Positions 1 through 8,956 of a stretch of DNA of 64,000 nucleotides are shown here, piece after piece (positions within the stretch are counted from its first letter, which is position 1; each line of letters opens with the position of its first letter). The notes beneath the pieces are model-generated. The model did no database searches, was not told where the DNA came from, and worked only from the letters and a program-made list of their open reading frames with translations. The DNA is taken from the NCBI RefSeq assembly GCF_014191605.1, contig NZ_JACHWU010000002.1, forward strand, positions 496,001 through 560,000, read 5' to 3'. This stretch comes from Prauserella isguenensis. GTDB taxonomy: Bacteria; Actinomycetota; Actinomycetes; Mycobacteriales; Pseudonocardiaceae. Both the position numbers and the translations under genes were made by a program.

Positions 1-69
1 GACGATCTCGCGGTGTTCCGGCAGCGACAGCCCGTCGAGCGGAACCGTCAGCCCCCACCGGCCGGTCAT
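1..69 (-). CDS. LLM-class F420-dependent oxidoreductase, N-terminus only (partial)
   Basis: Only the first 23 codons lie in the window, and the gene runs off the left edge. It reads MTGRWGLTVPLDG..LPEHREIV. This resembles the first beta-strand and helix of luciferase-like F420-dependent oxidoreductases, which begin with a short GLTxPL-type strand. The ATG overlaps the TGA of the upstream S9 peptidase (ATGA, 66-69), so the two genes are probably translationally coupled in one operon. The family call rests on a short N-terminus and is tentative. Confidence 0.5.
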   Translation of the reverse strand, partial: MTGRWGLTVPLDGLSLPEHREIV

Positions 70-2162
70 GCGCCCACCTCCACGCCGAGTTGCTCCTTGA
101 GCCACCGCACCTGCGTGAGCATCAGGTTCTCCGCGACCTCCTCGGCCTGCGGTGTCATGTGCGTCGCCCCGGCCAGAGGCAGGAACGTGTGACCGCGGCC
201 CGCGGCGAGCAGCTCCGACGACAGGCGCAGCGCGTGGGCGACGAACACGTTGTCGTCGGCGAGCCCGTGCACGATCAACAGCGAGCGCTCCAGTTTCGGC
301 GCGTCGGTGATCAGCGAGTTGCGCTCGTACACCTCGGGCCGCTCGTCGGGGTGGCCGAGGTAGCGCTCGGTGTAGTGGGTGTCGTACAGGCTCCAGTCGG
401 TCACCGGGGCGCCCGCGACACCCGCGGTGAACACGTCCGGCCTGCGCAGGACCGCCGCGGCCGCCAGGTAGCCCCCGAAGGACCATCCGCGGATGGCGAC
501 CCGGTCGAGGTCCAGGTCGGCGAACCGCTCCGCCGCGGCCTGCAGCGCGTCGACCTGATCGGCCAGCGCGACGTCACCGAGGTCGCCCGCCATCGCCCGT
601 TCCCACGCGGGCCCACGGCCGGGAGAACCGCGGCCGTCGACGACGAGCACCGCGAATCCCTGGTCGGCCAGCCACTGCGGGGTGAGCATCGCATTCCGGC
701 TGCGCAGCACGCGCTGTGCGTGCGGCCCGCCGTAGGGGTCGAGCAGGACGGGCAGCGTCCCCTCGCCCGGTGTGTGTCCGGTCGGCAGCACCAGCGCGGC
801 GCGCAGCGCTCGCTGCCCCAGTTCGAGCCAGTACACGTTCGGCTCGACACCCGGATCGGCCGCGACGGAGGCGATGCCTGCCACGCGCTCGCCGCCGCGC
901 AGCACGGACACGCGAATGCCCGCGTAGTCCGGGCTCCACGACGCCAGTACCGCCGCCTCGGCCGTGCCGGCTCCGTTGTGGACACCCACACCCTCCGACA
1001 ACCGCCGCACCGCACCGCCTTCGGTGCGATAGACGTGGATCTGCGTCGGGTCGTCGTCGGAGGCGCTGAACAGCACCTCGTCACCCACGTCGATGACGGA
1101 GCGCACCTGCAGGTCGGTGCCGGTGACCGCGCTGCCGCCGACGAACAGCCGGTACGCCCCGTCGGCGACGCCGACGTGGACGAGCCGCCCGTCGGGGGTC
1201 CACGCGGGGACGCCGGTGACGATCTCGACCCAGTCGGGGTCCTGTTCGGTGTGCAGCACCCTCGTCGTGCCGTCGGCGACGTCGAGTGCCCGCACCTCGA
1301 GGGTCTTCTGGTCGCGCGACTGCACGGTCAGCAGCGGCGGACCGCCCGTCGACCAGTGCACCGCGACGAGGTACTCCCACTCGCCCGCCGGAACGTCCAC
1401 CCGCTCCCCGTCGAGCGTGACCACCGCGAGCGACACGGCGACGTTCGTGGTGCCCGCCGCGGGATAGGCGACCGTGTTCACCGGCGACGCCGGGTTGGCG
1501 GGATCGGCGATGTGCCAGCGCGGCACGTCCGCACGGTCGGTGCGGGCCGCGAGCAGGCTGCGCCCGTCCGGCGACCACCAGTAGCCGCGCACGCGGCGCA
1601 TCTCCTCGGCGGCGATGAACTCGGCCAGTCCCCAGCCGACGTCCTCGCCCTCGGTGGGCTCCGGCCCGGCCACGACCCGATCGTCGCCGGTGGCCAGCTC
1701 CACGACGTGCAGCCGCCGGTCCGCCACGTAGGCCACGTGCGTGCCCTGCGGGTTCGGCCGCGGATCGATCACCGCGGCGTCCACCAGCATCCGCACCGCG
1801 CCGGTCGCCAGGTCGGCGGTGTAGAGCCTGCCGGACAGCGAGAATGCGGCGACCGTGCCGGCGGCGTCGGTCGCGTAGCCGACCACTCCCCCGGACGTCT
1901 CCCGGGTGCGTTCGCGCCGGGCACGTTCCTCGGCGGGCAGGTCCTCCTCACCGGGCAACAGCTCGGCCGCGTCGACGACTACCGACTCCGCACCGGTCGC
2001 CACGTCCAGCTGCCAGAGACTGTTGCGCCGATCGTGACCGGATTCGGAGCGCAGGAACAGCACGCGCGCACCGTCGTGAGTGATCTGGAACTGCCGGGGC
2101 GTGCCGAGCGTGAACCGTTGCGTGCGCGCCTGGGCGCGGAGAAAGGAGAGATCGTCTGTCAC
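66..2162 (-). CDS. S9 family prolyl oligopeptidase / dipeptidyl peptidase IV-like peptidase
   Basis: About 698 aa, cytoplasmic by absence of a signal peptide. The N-terminal two thirds is a DPP IV-type beta-propeller, followed by an alpha/beta-hydrolase peptidase S9 domain. The nucleophile elbow GWSFGG carries Ser at about residue 561. The Asp lies in the ADDNVF stretch and the His in GATHMT. The motif VDGRGSPGRG just before the elbow is typical of the DPP IV branch. The family cleaves short peptides, often after proline. I chose the GTG at 2162 (VTDDLSFLRAQ) because residues upstream of it look non-coding. It is coupled to the F420-type oxidoreductase downstream. Confidence 0.9.
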   Translation of the reverse strand: MTDDLSFLRAQARTQRFTLGTPRQFQITHDGARVLFLRSESGHDRRNSLWQLDVATGAESVVVDAAELLPGEEDLPAEERARRERTRETSGGVVGYATDAAGTVAAFSLSGRLYTADLATGAVRMLVDAAVIDPRPNPQGTHVAYVADRRLHVVELATGDDRVVAGPEPTEGEDVGWGLAEFIAAEEMRRVRGYWWSPDGRSLLAARTDRADVPRWHIADPANPASPVNTVAYPAAGTTNVAVSLAVVTLDGERVDVPAGEWEYLVAVHWSTGGPPLLTVQSRDQKTLEVRALDVADGTTRVLHTEQDPDWVEIVTGVPAWTPDGRLVHVGVADGAYRLFVGGSAVTGTDLQVRSVIDVGDEVLFSASDDDPTQIHVYRTEGGAVRRLSEGVGVHNGAGTAEAAVLASWSPDYAGIRVSVLRGGERVAGIASVAADPGVEPNVYWLELGQRALRAALVLPTGHTPGEGTLPVLLDPYGGPHAQRVLRSRNAMLTPQWLADQGFAVLVVDGRGSPGRGPAWERAMAGDLGDVALADQVDALQAAAERFADLDLDRVAIRGWSFGGYLAAAAVLRRPDVFTAGVAGAPVTDWSLYDTHYTERYLGHPDERPEVYERNSLITDAPKLERSLLIVHGLADDNVFVAHALRLSSELLAAGRGHTFLPLAGATHMTPQAEEVAENLMLTQVRWLKEQLGVEVGA

Positions 2163-2317
2163 GGAACGACACTCTGGCAGACCTCGCCGCCGTCCGGCCA
2201 CGCCCGCGCCCGGTGCGCGTGGCGCGCACGGCGGGCCGGCCGCAGACCGTCGGGAGCGCTCCCAGCTCCGGCGTGCCCACCGTCCGGCTCGCGTCCGACG
2301 ATGCGGTTTGCAACGAA

Positions 2318-2367
2318 ACGCCGTTCATACGGCGTCATCACGCAATGATCCTCGCTTCTACGCAATG
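2318..2367. promoter_or_regulatory. Candidate operator region upstream of rocD
   Basis: A perfect inverted repeat with 7-base arms, ACGCCGT TCAT ACGGCGT, spans 2318-2335. It is followed by two direct copies of CGCAATG at 2341-2347 and 2361-2367, exactly 20 bases (about two helical turns) apart. The region lies between the divergent S9 peptidase and rocD genes. Arginine and ornithine catabolic genes are often controlled by Lrp/AsnC or ArgR-type proteins, but no regulator gene is adjacent, so the binding protein is unknown. Confidence 0.4.
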
Positions 2368-2399
2368 CATTCCGGCTGATCTCGGCACCTCATCGGCCC

Positions 2400-2405
2400 T
2401 AATCT
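2400..2405 (+). promoter_or_regulatory. -10 box of leaderless rocD promoter
   Basis: TAATCT ends 6 bases before the ATG at 2412. Transcription starting about 7 bases after the -10 would begin at the A of the start codon, giving a leaderless mRNA. This agrees with the lack of a Shine-Dalgarno sequence. Confidence 0.55.
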
Positions 2406-2411
2406 GAACGC

Positions 2412-3668
2412 ATGACGACGTTCGCCGACCGCACCGCCGCCACGTCCACACCGCCGCCCGCCGCACCGGTGGCCACGGCCGACTTCATCGCGCTAGACGA
2501 GCAGTGGAGCACGCACAACTACCACCCGCTGCCGGTCGTGATCGCAGGCGGCGAGGGCGCCACCGTCACCGACGTCGAGGGCGCGACGTACCTGGACTTC
2601 CTGTCCGGCTACTCCGCGCTGAACTTCGGTCACCGGCACCCCGAGCTGGTCGCGGCGGCGACCGAGCAGCTGGAGCGGGTCACCTTGACGTCCCGGGCGT
2701 TCCACCACGACCGGTTCGGGCCGTTCTGCCGCGAGCTGGCGGAGCTGACCGGCACCGAGATGGTGCTGCCGATGAACTCGGGCGCCGAGGCCGTCGAGTC
2801 CGCGATCAAGGTCGCACGCAAGTGGGCCCACCGCGTGAAGGGTGTGCCCGACGGGCAGGCACGCATCGTCGTCGCCTCCGACAACTTCCACGGCCGAACC
2901 ACGACGATCGTGTCGTTCTCCACCGACGAGGACGCCCGTGCCGACTTCGGGCCGTTCACCCCGGGATTCGACGTCGTGCCCTACGGCGACGCCGACGCGC
3001 TCGCCGCCGCGATCACCGACCACACCGCGGCGGTGCTGGTCGAACCCGTGCAGGGCGAGGCAGGCGTCGTCGTCCCGCCGTCCGGGTACCTGGCCGAGGT
3101 GCGCAGGCTGTGCGACGAGGCGGGCGCGCTGCTGATCGCCGACGAGATCCAGTCGGGCCTCTGCCGCACGGGCACGATCTTCGCGCTGGAGCACGAGGGA
3201 GTACGGGCGGATCTGTACACGCTCGGCAAAGCACTCGGCGGTGGCATCGTGCCGGTCTCGGCCGTCGTCGGCCGCCGTGACGTGCTCGGCGTGCTGCGGC
3301 CCGGGGAACACGGCTCGACGTTCGGCGGCAACCCGCTCGCCTGCGCCGTCGGCAGCGCCGTGGTGCGGCTGCTGTCGACCGGCGAATTCGCCGAGCGTGC
3401 CACCGCGCTGGGCGAGCACCTGCACACGCGCCTGGCCGGGCTCGTCGGTCACGGTGTGGGCGCGGTCCGCGGTCGTGGCCTGTGGGCGGGCGTCGACATC
3501 TCCCCCGGTGGGCCGACGGGACGCCGGGCGTCCGAGGCGCTGCGCGAACGCGGCGTGCTCTGCAAGGAGACCCACGGCTCGACCCTGCGGATCGCACCGC
3601 CGTTGGTGATCACCGAAGCCGAACTCGACCGCGGGATCGACGCGATCGAAGCGGTCGCCGGAGGGTAG
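2412..3668 (+). CDS. rocD: Ornithine--oxo-acid aminotransferase
   Basis: 418 aa, class III PLP-dependent aminotransferase. It moves the delta-amino group of ornithine to 2-oxoglutarate, giving glutamate-5-semialdehyde in arginine/ornithine breakdown. Visible features are the N-terminal block WSTHNYHPLPVVI typical of ornithine aminotransferases, the PLP phosphate-binding NSGAEAVESAIK, the cofactor aspartate in DEIQSGLCRTG, the Schiff-base lysine in TLGKALGGG and GSTFGGNPLAC near the C-terminal domain. The length is normal for the family. The gene stands alone on its strand behind a leaderless promoter and a candidate operator. Confidence 0.93.
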   Translation: MTTFADRTAATSTPPPAAPVATADFIALDEQWSTHNYHPLPVVIAGGEGATVTDVEGATYLDFLSGYSALNFGHRHPELVAAATEQLERVTLTSRAFHHDRFGPFCRELAELTGTEMVLPMNSGAEAVESAIKVARKWAHRVKGVPDGQARIVVASDNFHGRTTTIVSFSTDEDARADFGPFTPGFDVVPYGDADALAAAITDHTAAVLVEPVQGEAGVVVPPSGYLAEVRRLCDEAGALLIADEIQSGLCRTGTIFALEHEGVRADLYTLGKALGGGIVPVSAVVGRRDVLGVLRPGEHGSTFGGNPLACAVGSAVVRLLSTGEFAERATALGEHLHTRLAGLVGHGVGAVRGRGLWAGVDISPGGPTGRRASEALRERGVLCKETHGSTLRIAPPLVITEAELDRGIDAIEAVAGG

Positions 3669-3765
3669 GACCCTCCGCGAGCGGCCGCGGGGGTGGTGGC
3701 GCGTGCCCGTGCGGATTCCCGGGAACGCCGCACGGGCGAGACGGGCCGCCGGGCAGAATGGGCAC

Positions 3766-5133
3766 ATGATCGATTTGCGCACGCCGGTGAGCACCGAGGA
3801 CGTCGTCGCCCGCGGAAAGGCGATGCGGGACGCGACCCCACCCACGTCCCACGACCACGACGCGACGGGCCGGCAGCGCCCCGACGTGCTCGCCTACCTC
3901 GAGGCGAGCAACGCCGGACGCCTGCCGCACCTGCTGCCGTTGCGGCACGGCCGGATGGCCGCGTCCCCGTTCGCCTTCTACCGCGGGGCCGCCGGACTGA
4001 TGGCCACCGACCTCGCGGGGACACCGTCCAGCGGTGTGCACGCCCAGTTGTGCGGGGACGCCCACGCCGCGAACTTCGGGCTCTTCGGCACGCCCGAGGG
4101 CGAGATCGTGATGGACATCAACGATTTCGACGAGACCGTGCCGGGCCCGTGGGAATGGGACCTGAAGCGGCTCGCGACGAGCCTCGTGCTCGCGGGCCGC
4201 GAAGGGGACGTGTCGGAGAAGAAGTGCCGCAAGGCCGCCGAGGACGTCGTCAAGTCCTACCGCCGCACGGTGCGCGAACTCGCCGAGGTGCCGTTCCTGC
4301 GGTCGTGGAACGCGCTGCCGGACTCGTCGGTGGTGGAGAAGGCGAAGGCCGACGAACTGATCGACGATTTCGAGAAGGCCGCGGCGAAGGCGCGGAAGAA
4401 CACGAGCGCCAAGATCGCGGCGAAGCGCACCGAGGAGTACTCGCACGCCTCCGGCGACAGCGCGTGGCGGTTCACCGAGGAACCGCCCAAGCGCACCCGT
4501 GTCGACGACGCCACGGCCGACGCCGTGATCGCGGGCCTGGAGTCCTACGTGGACACACTCAGGGAGTCCCGGCGCAACCTCATCGCGCGTTACTCCGTGT
4601 CCGACGTGGCCTTCCGCGTCGTCGGAACCGGCAGCGTCGGCCGCCGCGGCTACATCGCACTGCTGCGCGGAAACGGTGACGAAGCCCTCGTGCTGCAGCT
4701 CAAGGAGGCGTGCCCGTCCGCGTTGGCCGACGTCCTCGACCCCGAACCGTGGGACCACGAAGGACACCGCATCGTCCACGGCGCGCGACTGGTGCAGGCC
4801 GAGAGCGACATCCTGCTCGGCTGGACGACGATCGAGGGCAGGCCGTTCATCGTCCGCCAGTTCCGCAACATGAAGGGCGACATCGACCCGACCGGCCTCG
4901 ACGGCGGGCACCTCGACGACTACGGCAGGCTCGCAGGCGCCCTGCTCGCCCGCGCCCACACGCGCTCACTCGACCCGCGGCTGCTGGCGGGTTACTTCTC
5001 CGAGGACAGCGACATGGACGAGGCCGTCGGACGCTACGCCGTGCGCTACGCCGACCGGACCGAGGCCGACCACGCCGAACTGGTCGCCGCGATCAAGGCG
5101 GGCACGCTCGAGGCCGAGTTCGACGACGACTGA
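3766..5133 (+). CDS. DUF2252 family protein (kinase-fold)
   Basis: 455 aa starting with MIDLRTPVSTEDVV. It belongs to DUF2252, a family of unknown biochemical role. The segment LCGDAHAANFG at roughly residues 90-100, followed by DINDFDE, matches the catalytic loop and metal-binding aspartate of aminoglycoside-phosphotransferase-like kinases, so a small-molecule or protein kinase activity is plausible. I chose the ATG at 3766 because upstream codons look non-coding and a CAGAAT -10-like box (3754-3759) ends 6 bases before it, suggesting a leaderless transcript. Neighbours give no pathway clue. Confidence 0.88.
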   Translation: MIDLRTPVSTEDVVARGKAMRDATPPTSHDHDATGRQRPDVLAYLEASNAGRLPHLLPLRHGRMAASPFAFYRGAAGLMATDLAGTPSSGVHAQLCGDAHAANFGLFGTPEGEIVMDINDFDETVPGPWEWDLKRLATSLVLAGREGDVSEKKCRKAAEDVVKSYRRTVRELAEVPFLRSWNALPDSSVVEKAKADELIDDFEKAAAKARKNTSAKIAAKRTEEYSHASGDSAWRFTEEPPKRTRVDDATADAVIAGLESYVDTLRESRRNLIARYSVSDVAFRVVGTGSVGRRGYIALLRGNGDEALVLQLKEACPSALADVLDPEPWDHEGHRIVHGARLVQAESDILLGWTTIEGRPFIVRQFRNMKGDIDPTGLDGGHLDDYGRLAGALLARAHTRSLDPRLLAGYFSEDSDMDEAVGRYAVRYADRTEADHAELVAAIKAGTLEAEFDDD

Positions 5134-5191
5134 TCCGGCCGGGTCCGGGCGCGACGACGGGTGTCGCCGCGCCCGCACCGTGTCTGGCCGC

Positions 5192-6628
5192 TCAGTGCGC
5201 GATGCTGACCGAGCGCGTGTTGAGGTAGGCCTCCATCGCCTCGGGCCCGCCCTCGGAGCCGTAGCCGGAGTCCTTCACACCGCCGAACGGCAGTTCCGCG
5301 GACGGCATGGCCGGCATGTTGACCCACAGCATGCCCACCTCCACCTTCCGTGTGAGCGTGTCGGCGGCGGCCAGCGACCGGGTGAAGGCGTAGCCGGCGA
5401 GGCCGTACGACAACCGGTTGGCCTCGGTGATCGCCTCGTCGAGGTCGGTGAACCCGCGGATGGCCGCGATCGGCCCGAACGGCTCCTCGTTGAACAGGCG
5501 CGCATCGGACGGGACCTCGTCGAGCACGGTCGGCGCCCAGAAGTTGCCCGCGTCGCCGATCCGCTCACCGCCGGCGAGCGCGGCCGCGCCCCGTCCCACG
5601 GCGTCGTCATGGAGCGAGGCCATGGCGTCGAGCCGCCGGCTGTTGGCCAGCGGGCCCATCTCGGTGCCCTCGGCCAACCCGTCGCCCACCGTCACGCCGG
5701 TGGCCGATTCCGCCAGCGCCTTGGCGAAGTCGGGGCGCACGGACTCGTGCACCAGGAAGCGTGTCGGCGAGATGCACACCTGGCCCGCGTTGCGGAACTT
5801 CGCCTTGGCCATGGTCTTGACCGCGAGCTCCACGTCGGCGTCCTCGCACACGATGACCGGCGCGTGCCCGCCCAGTTCCATCGACACGCGCTTCATCTGC
5901 CGTCCTGCGAGCTCGGCCAGCTGTTTGCCGACCGCGGTCGAGCCCGTGAAGGTGATCTTGCGGATCGCCGGGTGCGCGATCAGGTACTCGGAGATCTCCG
6001 CGGGGTCGCCGTACACGAGCGCGAGCACGCCCGCGGGCAGACCTGCGTCCTGGAACGCGCGTACCAGCGCCGCCGGGCTGGCGGGCGTCTCCTCGGGGGC
6101 CTTCACGACCATCGAACAGCCCGTGGCCAGGCAGGCGCCGAGCTTGCGCACCACCTGGTTGATCGGGAAATTCCACGGTGTGAAGGCCGCCACCGGGCCG
6201 ACCGGGTCCTTCACGACGAGCTGGCGGATCGACGGGTCCGCGCGATGCGGCACCGTGCGGCCGTAGACGCGCAGTCCCTCGTCGGCGAACCAGTCGATGA
6301 TGTCCATGCCCGCCAGGATCTCGCCCTTGGCCTCGACCAGCGGCTTTCCCTGCTCACGCGTCATCAGGCCCGCGATCTCGTCGACGCGCTCACGCACCAG
6401 CGCGGCGGCCCGGTGCATGATCGCGGCGCGCTGCGCGGGCGTGTAGTCGCGCCACACCTCGAAGCCGCGGCGCACCGAGTCGGCGGCGGCGTCGAGGTCA
6501 CGGCGCGAGGCGTGCGCGACGCCGCCGATCACCTCGCCGGTCGCGGGGTTGTGGACGTCGATCCGGCGACCGTCCTCCGCATCCCTCCAGTCGTCGTCGA
6601 TGAAGAGCCGGGTGTCCGGATAGGTCAT
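5192..6628 (-). CDS. NAD(P)-dependent aldehyde dehydrogenase (succinate-/2-oxoglutarate-semialdehyde type)
   Basis: 478 aa, ALDH superfamily. Motifs in order are [14 protein letters not shown], the cofactor-binding VVKAPEETP, the Rossmann FTGSTAVGK, the general-base Glu in ELGGHAP and the catalytic Cys in [11 protein letters not shown]. The sequence is closest in style to GabD/alpha-ketoglutarate semialdehyde dehydrogenases. The ATG at 6628 has GGAGGC upstream. It is the last gene of the sugar-acid locus, so oxidation of a semialdehyde or small aldehyde released in that pathway is the likely job. The 192-base gap before it may carry its own promoter. Confidence 0.88.
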   Translation of the reverse strand: MTYPDTRLFIDDDWRDAEDGRRIDVHNPATGEVIGGVAHASRRDLDAAADSVRRGFEVWRDYTPAQRAAIMHRAAALVRERVDEIAGLMTREQGKPLVEAKGEILAGMDIIDWFADEGLRVYGRTVPHRADPSIRQLVVKDPVGPVAAFTPWNFPINQVVRKLGACLATGCSMVVKAPEETPASPAALVRAFQDAGLPAGVLALVYGDPAEISEYLIAHPAIRKITFTGSTAVGKQLAELAGRQMKRVSMELGGHAPVIVCEDADVELAVKTMAKAKFRNAGQVCISPTRFLVHESVRPDFAKALAESATGVTVGDGLAEGTEMGPLANSRRLDAMASLHDDAVGRGAAALAGGERIGDAGNFWAPTVLDEVPSDARLFNEEPFGPIAAIRGFTDLDEAITEANRLSYGLAGYAFTRSLAAADTLTRKVEVGMLWVNMPAMPSAELPFGGVKDSGYGSEGGPEAMEAYLNTRSVSIAH

Positions 6629-6667
6629 CTCGGGAGCCTCCTTGATCGCGTGCGCTCGGTGTCGGGC

Positions 6668-6735
6668 GAACGGTCCGTTCTTCGAACGGCACTGCGGCAA
6701 CGGGTGTCGTTCCCGGCCGCCGGGGCGGCGGCCGG
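6668..6735. promoter_or_regulatory. Palindrome and GC hairpin between permease and dehydrogenase genes
   Basis: A 13-base palindrome GAACGG-T-CCGTTC (6668-6680) is followed by another partial copy of the half-site (TTCGAACGG). Further along is a hairpin with 9-base arms, CCGGCCGCC/GGCGGCCGG, and a 5-base loop (6713-6735). On the minus strand this lies downstream of the permease gene and upstream of the aldehyde dehydrogenase gene. It could be an attenuating terminator plus an operator for the last gene. Confidence 0.35.
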
Positions 6736-6820
6736 CGGGTCGGCGCGACGGAACGGTTCTGCCGTGGCCGCCGCGGACCGGCCACTGTCGACGGTATCGC
6801 GCGGCGGCGGAATCCGGCCC

Positions 6821-8236
6821 CTATGCACCCGAGAGATCGAGCCCCACCACCTCCATCACGGTGTAGACCGCGAGCAGCGTGATGGCGATGCTGCTGATGA
6901 CGAACGCGACGGTCAGCCACCCGTTGCGTTTGAACCGCGCGTCGACCTCCGTGCTCCGCAACCGCCAGACCGCGATGAGCACGGCCAGCAGGAAGATCCC
7001 GGTGGCGATCGCGCCGATCTGCATCAGCACCAGCGGAGAGCGGACGAACAGGTACATCACCAGCCACAGCGCGGGCAGGCACACCGTCAGGATCCTCAGC
7101 ACCCGCGCGCGGACCCGGACGTCGTGCCAGTCGATCACGCCCATCAGCCCGAGGGTGTTGGTCCAGAGCCGGGGCACCGCGGCCGCGGAGGCGATGTTGG
7201 TGGAGAACAGCACGCAGATCGCGCCCACGAGGAACAGTGCCTCGGCCCACGGGCCCAGCGTGTCGGTGTACATCCGCGAGACGGTGGTGATCACCTGATT
7301 GCCCTCGGGCACGAGGCTCTGCGCGTGGAGCACGCTCGCGCCGACGACGTAGAACGAGAGCGTGGTGACCGTGCAGATCAGCCACGAGACGAACACGTCC
7401 AGCTGCATCACCCTGATCCAGCCCTCGGCGCGCCGGGCCCGTTCCTCGGTGCCGTCATCGGCACCGGTCCAGCGGGCGTATCCCTTCTCGAGGCACCAGT
7501 AGGTGTAGTTCGTCATGTCGTCGGCGCCGACGCCGGTCGAGCCGAACATCGCGACGGCCAGCCCCACCGTCCCCGCAGGGATCGCGAGACTCAGCCCGTC
7601 GCCGAAGTCGCCCGCACTGTAGGCGAACGGGGTGAACGGCAGGGCGAGCACGAGCGCCACGGTGATGAGCGTGAACAGTGCCACCGACCACGTCGTGATC
7701 GTCTCGACCACGCTGTAGCGGTTGCTGCGCAGCAGCCCGACGGTGAGCGCGGTGACGATGACCGCCCACGTGGTGAGAGAGCTCCCGCTGAGCGGCTCGC
7801 CGACGATGGGCCACAGGATCGAGAACGCGGCCGCCGCACCACCGATCACGCCACCGCGTTGGAAGTTCTTCGCGATGTCGAGTCCGATCCACAGCCAGTT
7901 GATCCAGCCCATCCGGCCGATCTTCGGCGGAATGGTGGAGTACCCGGCCAGTGCGGTCTTGCCGTTGAGGATGGCCCAGCGGGCCAGCTCCATCTGCACC
8001 CACACCTTGACCGCGGCACCGACGATCACCAGCCACAGCAGGACGAAACCCGCGCGGGCGCCCAGCGACGTGGTGACGAGCAGTTCGCCGGAGCCCACCA
8101 CCGACGCCGTGAGAACGATGCCGGGACCGAGGTGCCGCAGCCTGCCGCGCAGCGTCGTCGGCGGCTCCCTGACGTCCTCGGCACGGAGCAGGTAGGCGTC
8201 CTCGAGGGGCGTGTCGGGCACGTCCTTTGTAGACAT
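6821..8236 (-). CDS. Nramp-related (LeuT-fold) permease without metal-binding motifs
   Basis: About 471 aa with roughly 11 hydrophobic segments. The start at 8236 follows AAGGAAG. Overall pattern and length match the Nramp superfamily, but transmembrane helix 1 reads VVGSGE where Mn/Fe Nramps carry DPGN. Helix 6 reads FGSTGVGADDMTNY where they carry an A/M-P-H motif. The residues that coordinate metal are therefore absent. It sits between aldolase and aldehyde dehydrogenase genes, where a substrate transporter would be expected, so import of a sugar acid or another organic substrate is my inference. A non-canonical metal function cannot be excluded. Confidence 0.8.
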   Translation of the reverse strand: MSTKDVPDTPLEDAYLLRAEDVREPPTTLRGRLRHLGPGIVLTASVVGSGELLVTTSLGARAGFVLLWLVIVGAAVKVWVQMELARWAILNGKTALAGYSTIPPKIGRMGWINWLWIGLDIAKNFQRGGVIGGAAAAFSILWPIVGEPLSGSSLTTWAVIVTALTVGLLRSNRYSVVETITTWSVALFTLITVALVLALPFTPFAYSAGDFGDGLSLAIPAGTVGLAVAMFGSTGVGADDMTNYTYWCLEKGYARWTGADDGTEERARRAEGWIRVMQLDVFVSWLICTVTTLSFYVVGASVLHAQSLVPEGNQVITTVSRMYTDTLGPWAEALFLVGAICVLFSTNIASAAAVPRLWTNTLGLMGVIDWHDVRVRARVLRILTVCLPALWLVMYLFVRSPLVLMQIGAIATGIFLLAVLIAVWRLRSTEVDARFKRNGWLTVAFVISSIAITLLAVYTVMEVVGLDLSGA

Positions 8237-8297
8237 GACAAGGCTTCCTTTCGGGTCGGCGTCGTTGCCGGGAGGCCTGTGGAACCGTGCGGAGCCG

Positions 8298-8915
8298 CTA
8301 CCCCACCGCGTCGACGAGCCGGCGCGCCCCCGCACGCACCGCGTCCGGGTCGCCCGGCGCACCGAGCAGCTGCACCCCGACACCCACGCCCGTGCAGCCC
8401 TCGGCCAGGCACGCGCGGGCCAGGTCGGGGCCGACGCCACCGGTGGCCAGCATCGGCACGTCCGGCAGCGGCCCCTTCAGCTGACGGACGTGGTCCGCTC
8501 CCACCGGGGAGATCGGGAACACCTTCACCACGTCGGCACCGAGTCTGATCGCGCGCACCACCTCGGTCGGGGTGAACGCCCCGGGCACGGTGCCGATCCC
8601 CAGGTCCTGCGCTTTGGCGATCACCGCCTCGTCCACGTGCGGCGAGACGACGAAACGCGCGCCCGCATCGGCGGCCCGTGACACGTCGTCGGCGGTCATC
8701 ACGGTGCCCGCGCCGAGCGCCAGCTCGTCGCCGTACTCCTCCCGCAGGGCGCGGATCGCCGCGAACGGCTCGTCGGAGTTCAACGTCACCTCGAACAGCC
8801 CGAGCCCCTCTTCGCGCAGCAACGCGGTGAGGTCGAGGCACTCGCGCGCGGACTGCCCGCGGTAGATCACCATCGCGCGGTACTGCCGGAGCTGTGCCAG
8901 GACGTCGTCGGCCAT
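8298..8915 (-). CDS. 2-dehydro-3-deoxy-(phospho)gluconate/galactonate aldolase, KDPG aldolase family
   Basis: 205 aa, the normal size of class I KDPG/KDPGal aldolases. The catalytic Glu lies in LFEVTLNS and the Schiff-base Lys in DVVKVFPIS. The phosphate- or carboxylate-binding loops GAGTV and ATGGV are present. The enzyme cleaves a 2-keto-3-deoxy acid to pyruvate and an aldehyde. The ATG at 8915 has GAGGAG upstream, 41 bases after the IlvD/Edd-type dehydratase. Substrate stereochemistry cannot be read from the sequence. It fits as the aldolase of the surrounding sugar-acid pathway. Confidence 0.88.
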   Translation of the reverse strand: MADDVLAQLRQYRAMVIYRGQSARECLDLTALLREEGLGLFEVTLNSDEPFAAIRALREEYGDELALGAGTVMTADDVSRAADAGARFVVSPHVDEAVIAKAQDLGIGTVPGAFTPTEVVRAIRLGADVVKVFPISPVGADHVRQLKGPLPDVPMLATGGVGPDLARACLAEGCTGVGVGVQLLGAPGDPDAVRAGARRLVDAVG

Positions 8916-8956
8916 GGTCTCCTCACCCTCCTCGCGGGTCCGGTGGTTCGTGTGCA

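Noticed and set aside
90-2348. 752-codon plus-strand frame
   Set aside because: It is the mirror of the S9 peptidase gene, with low-complexity composition and no motif.
5180-8548. Very long open frame (1122 codons) on the plus strand
   Set aside because: It lies antisense to the aldehyde dehydrogenase and permease genes. Its product is His/Arg/Gly-rich without any domain, as expected for antisense frames of high-GC genes.
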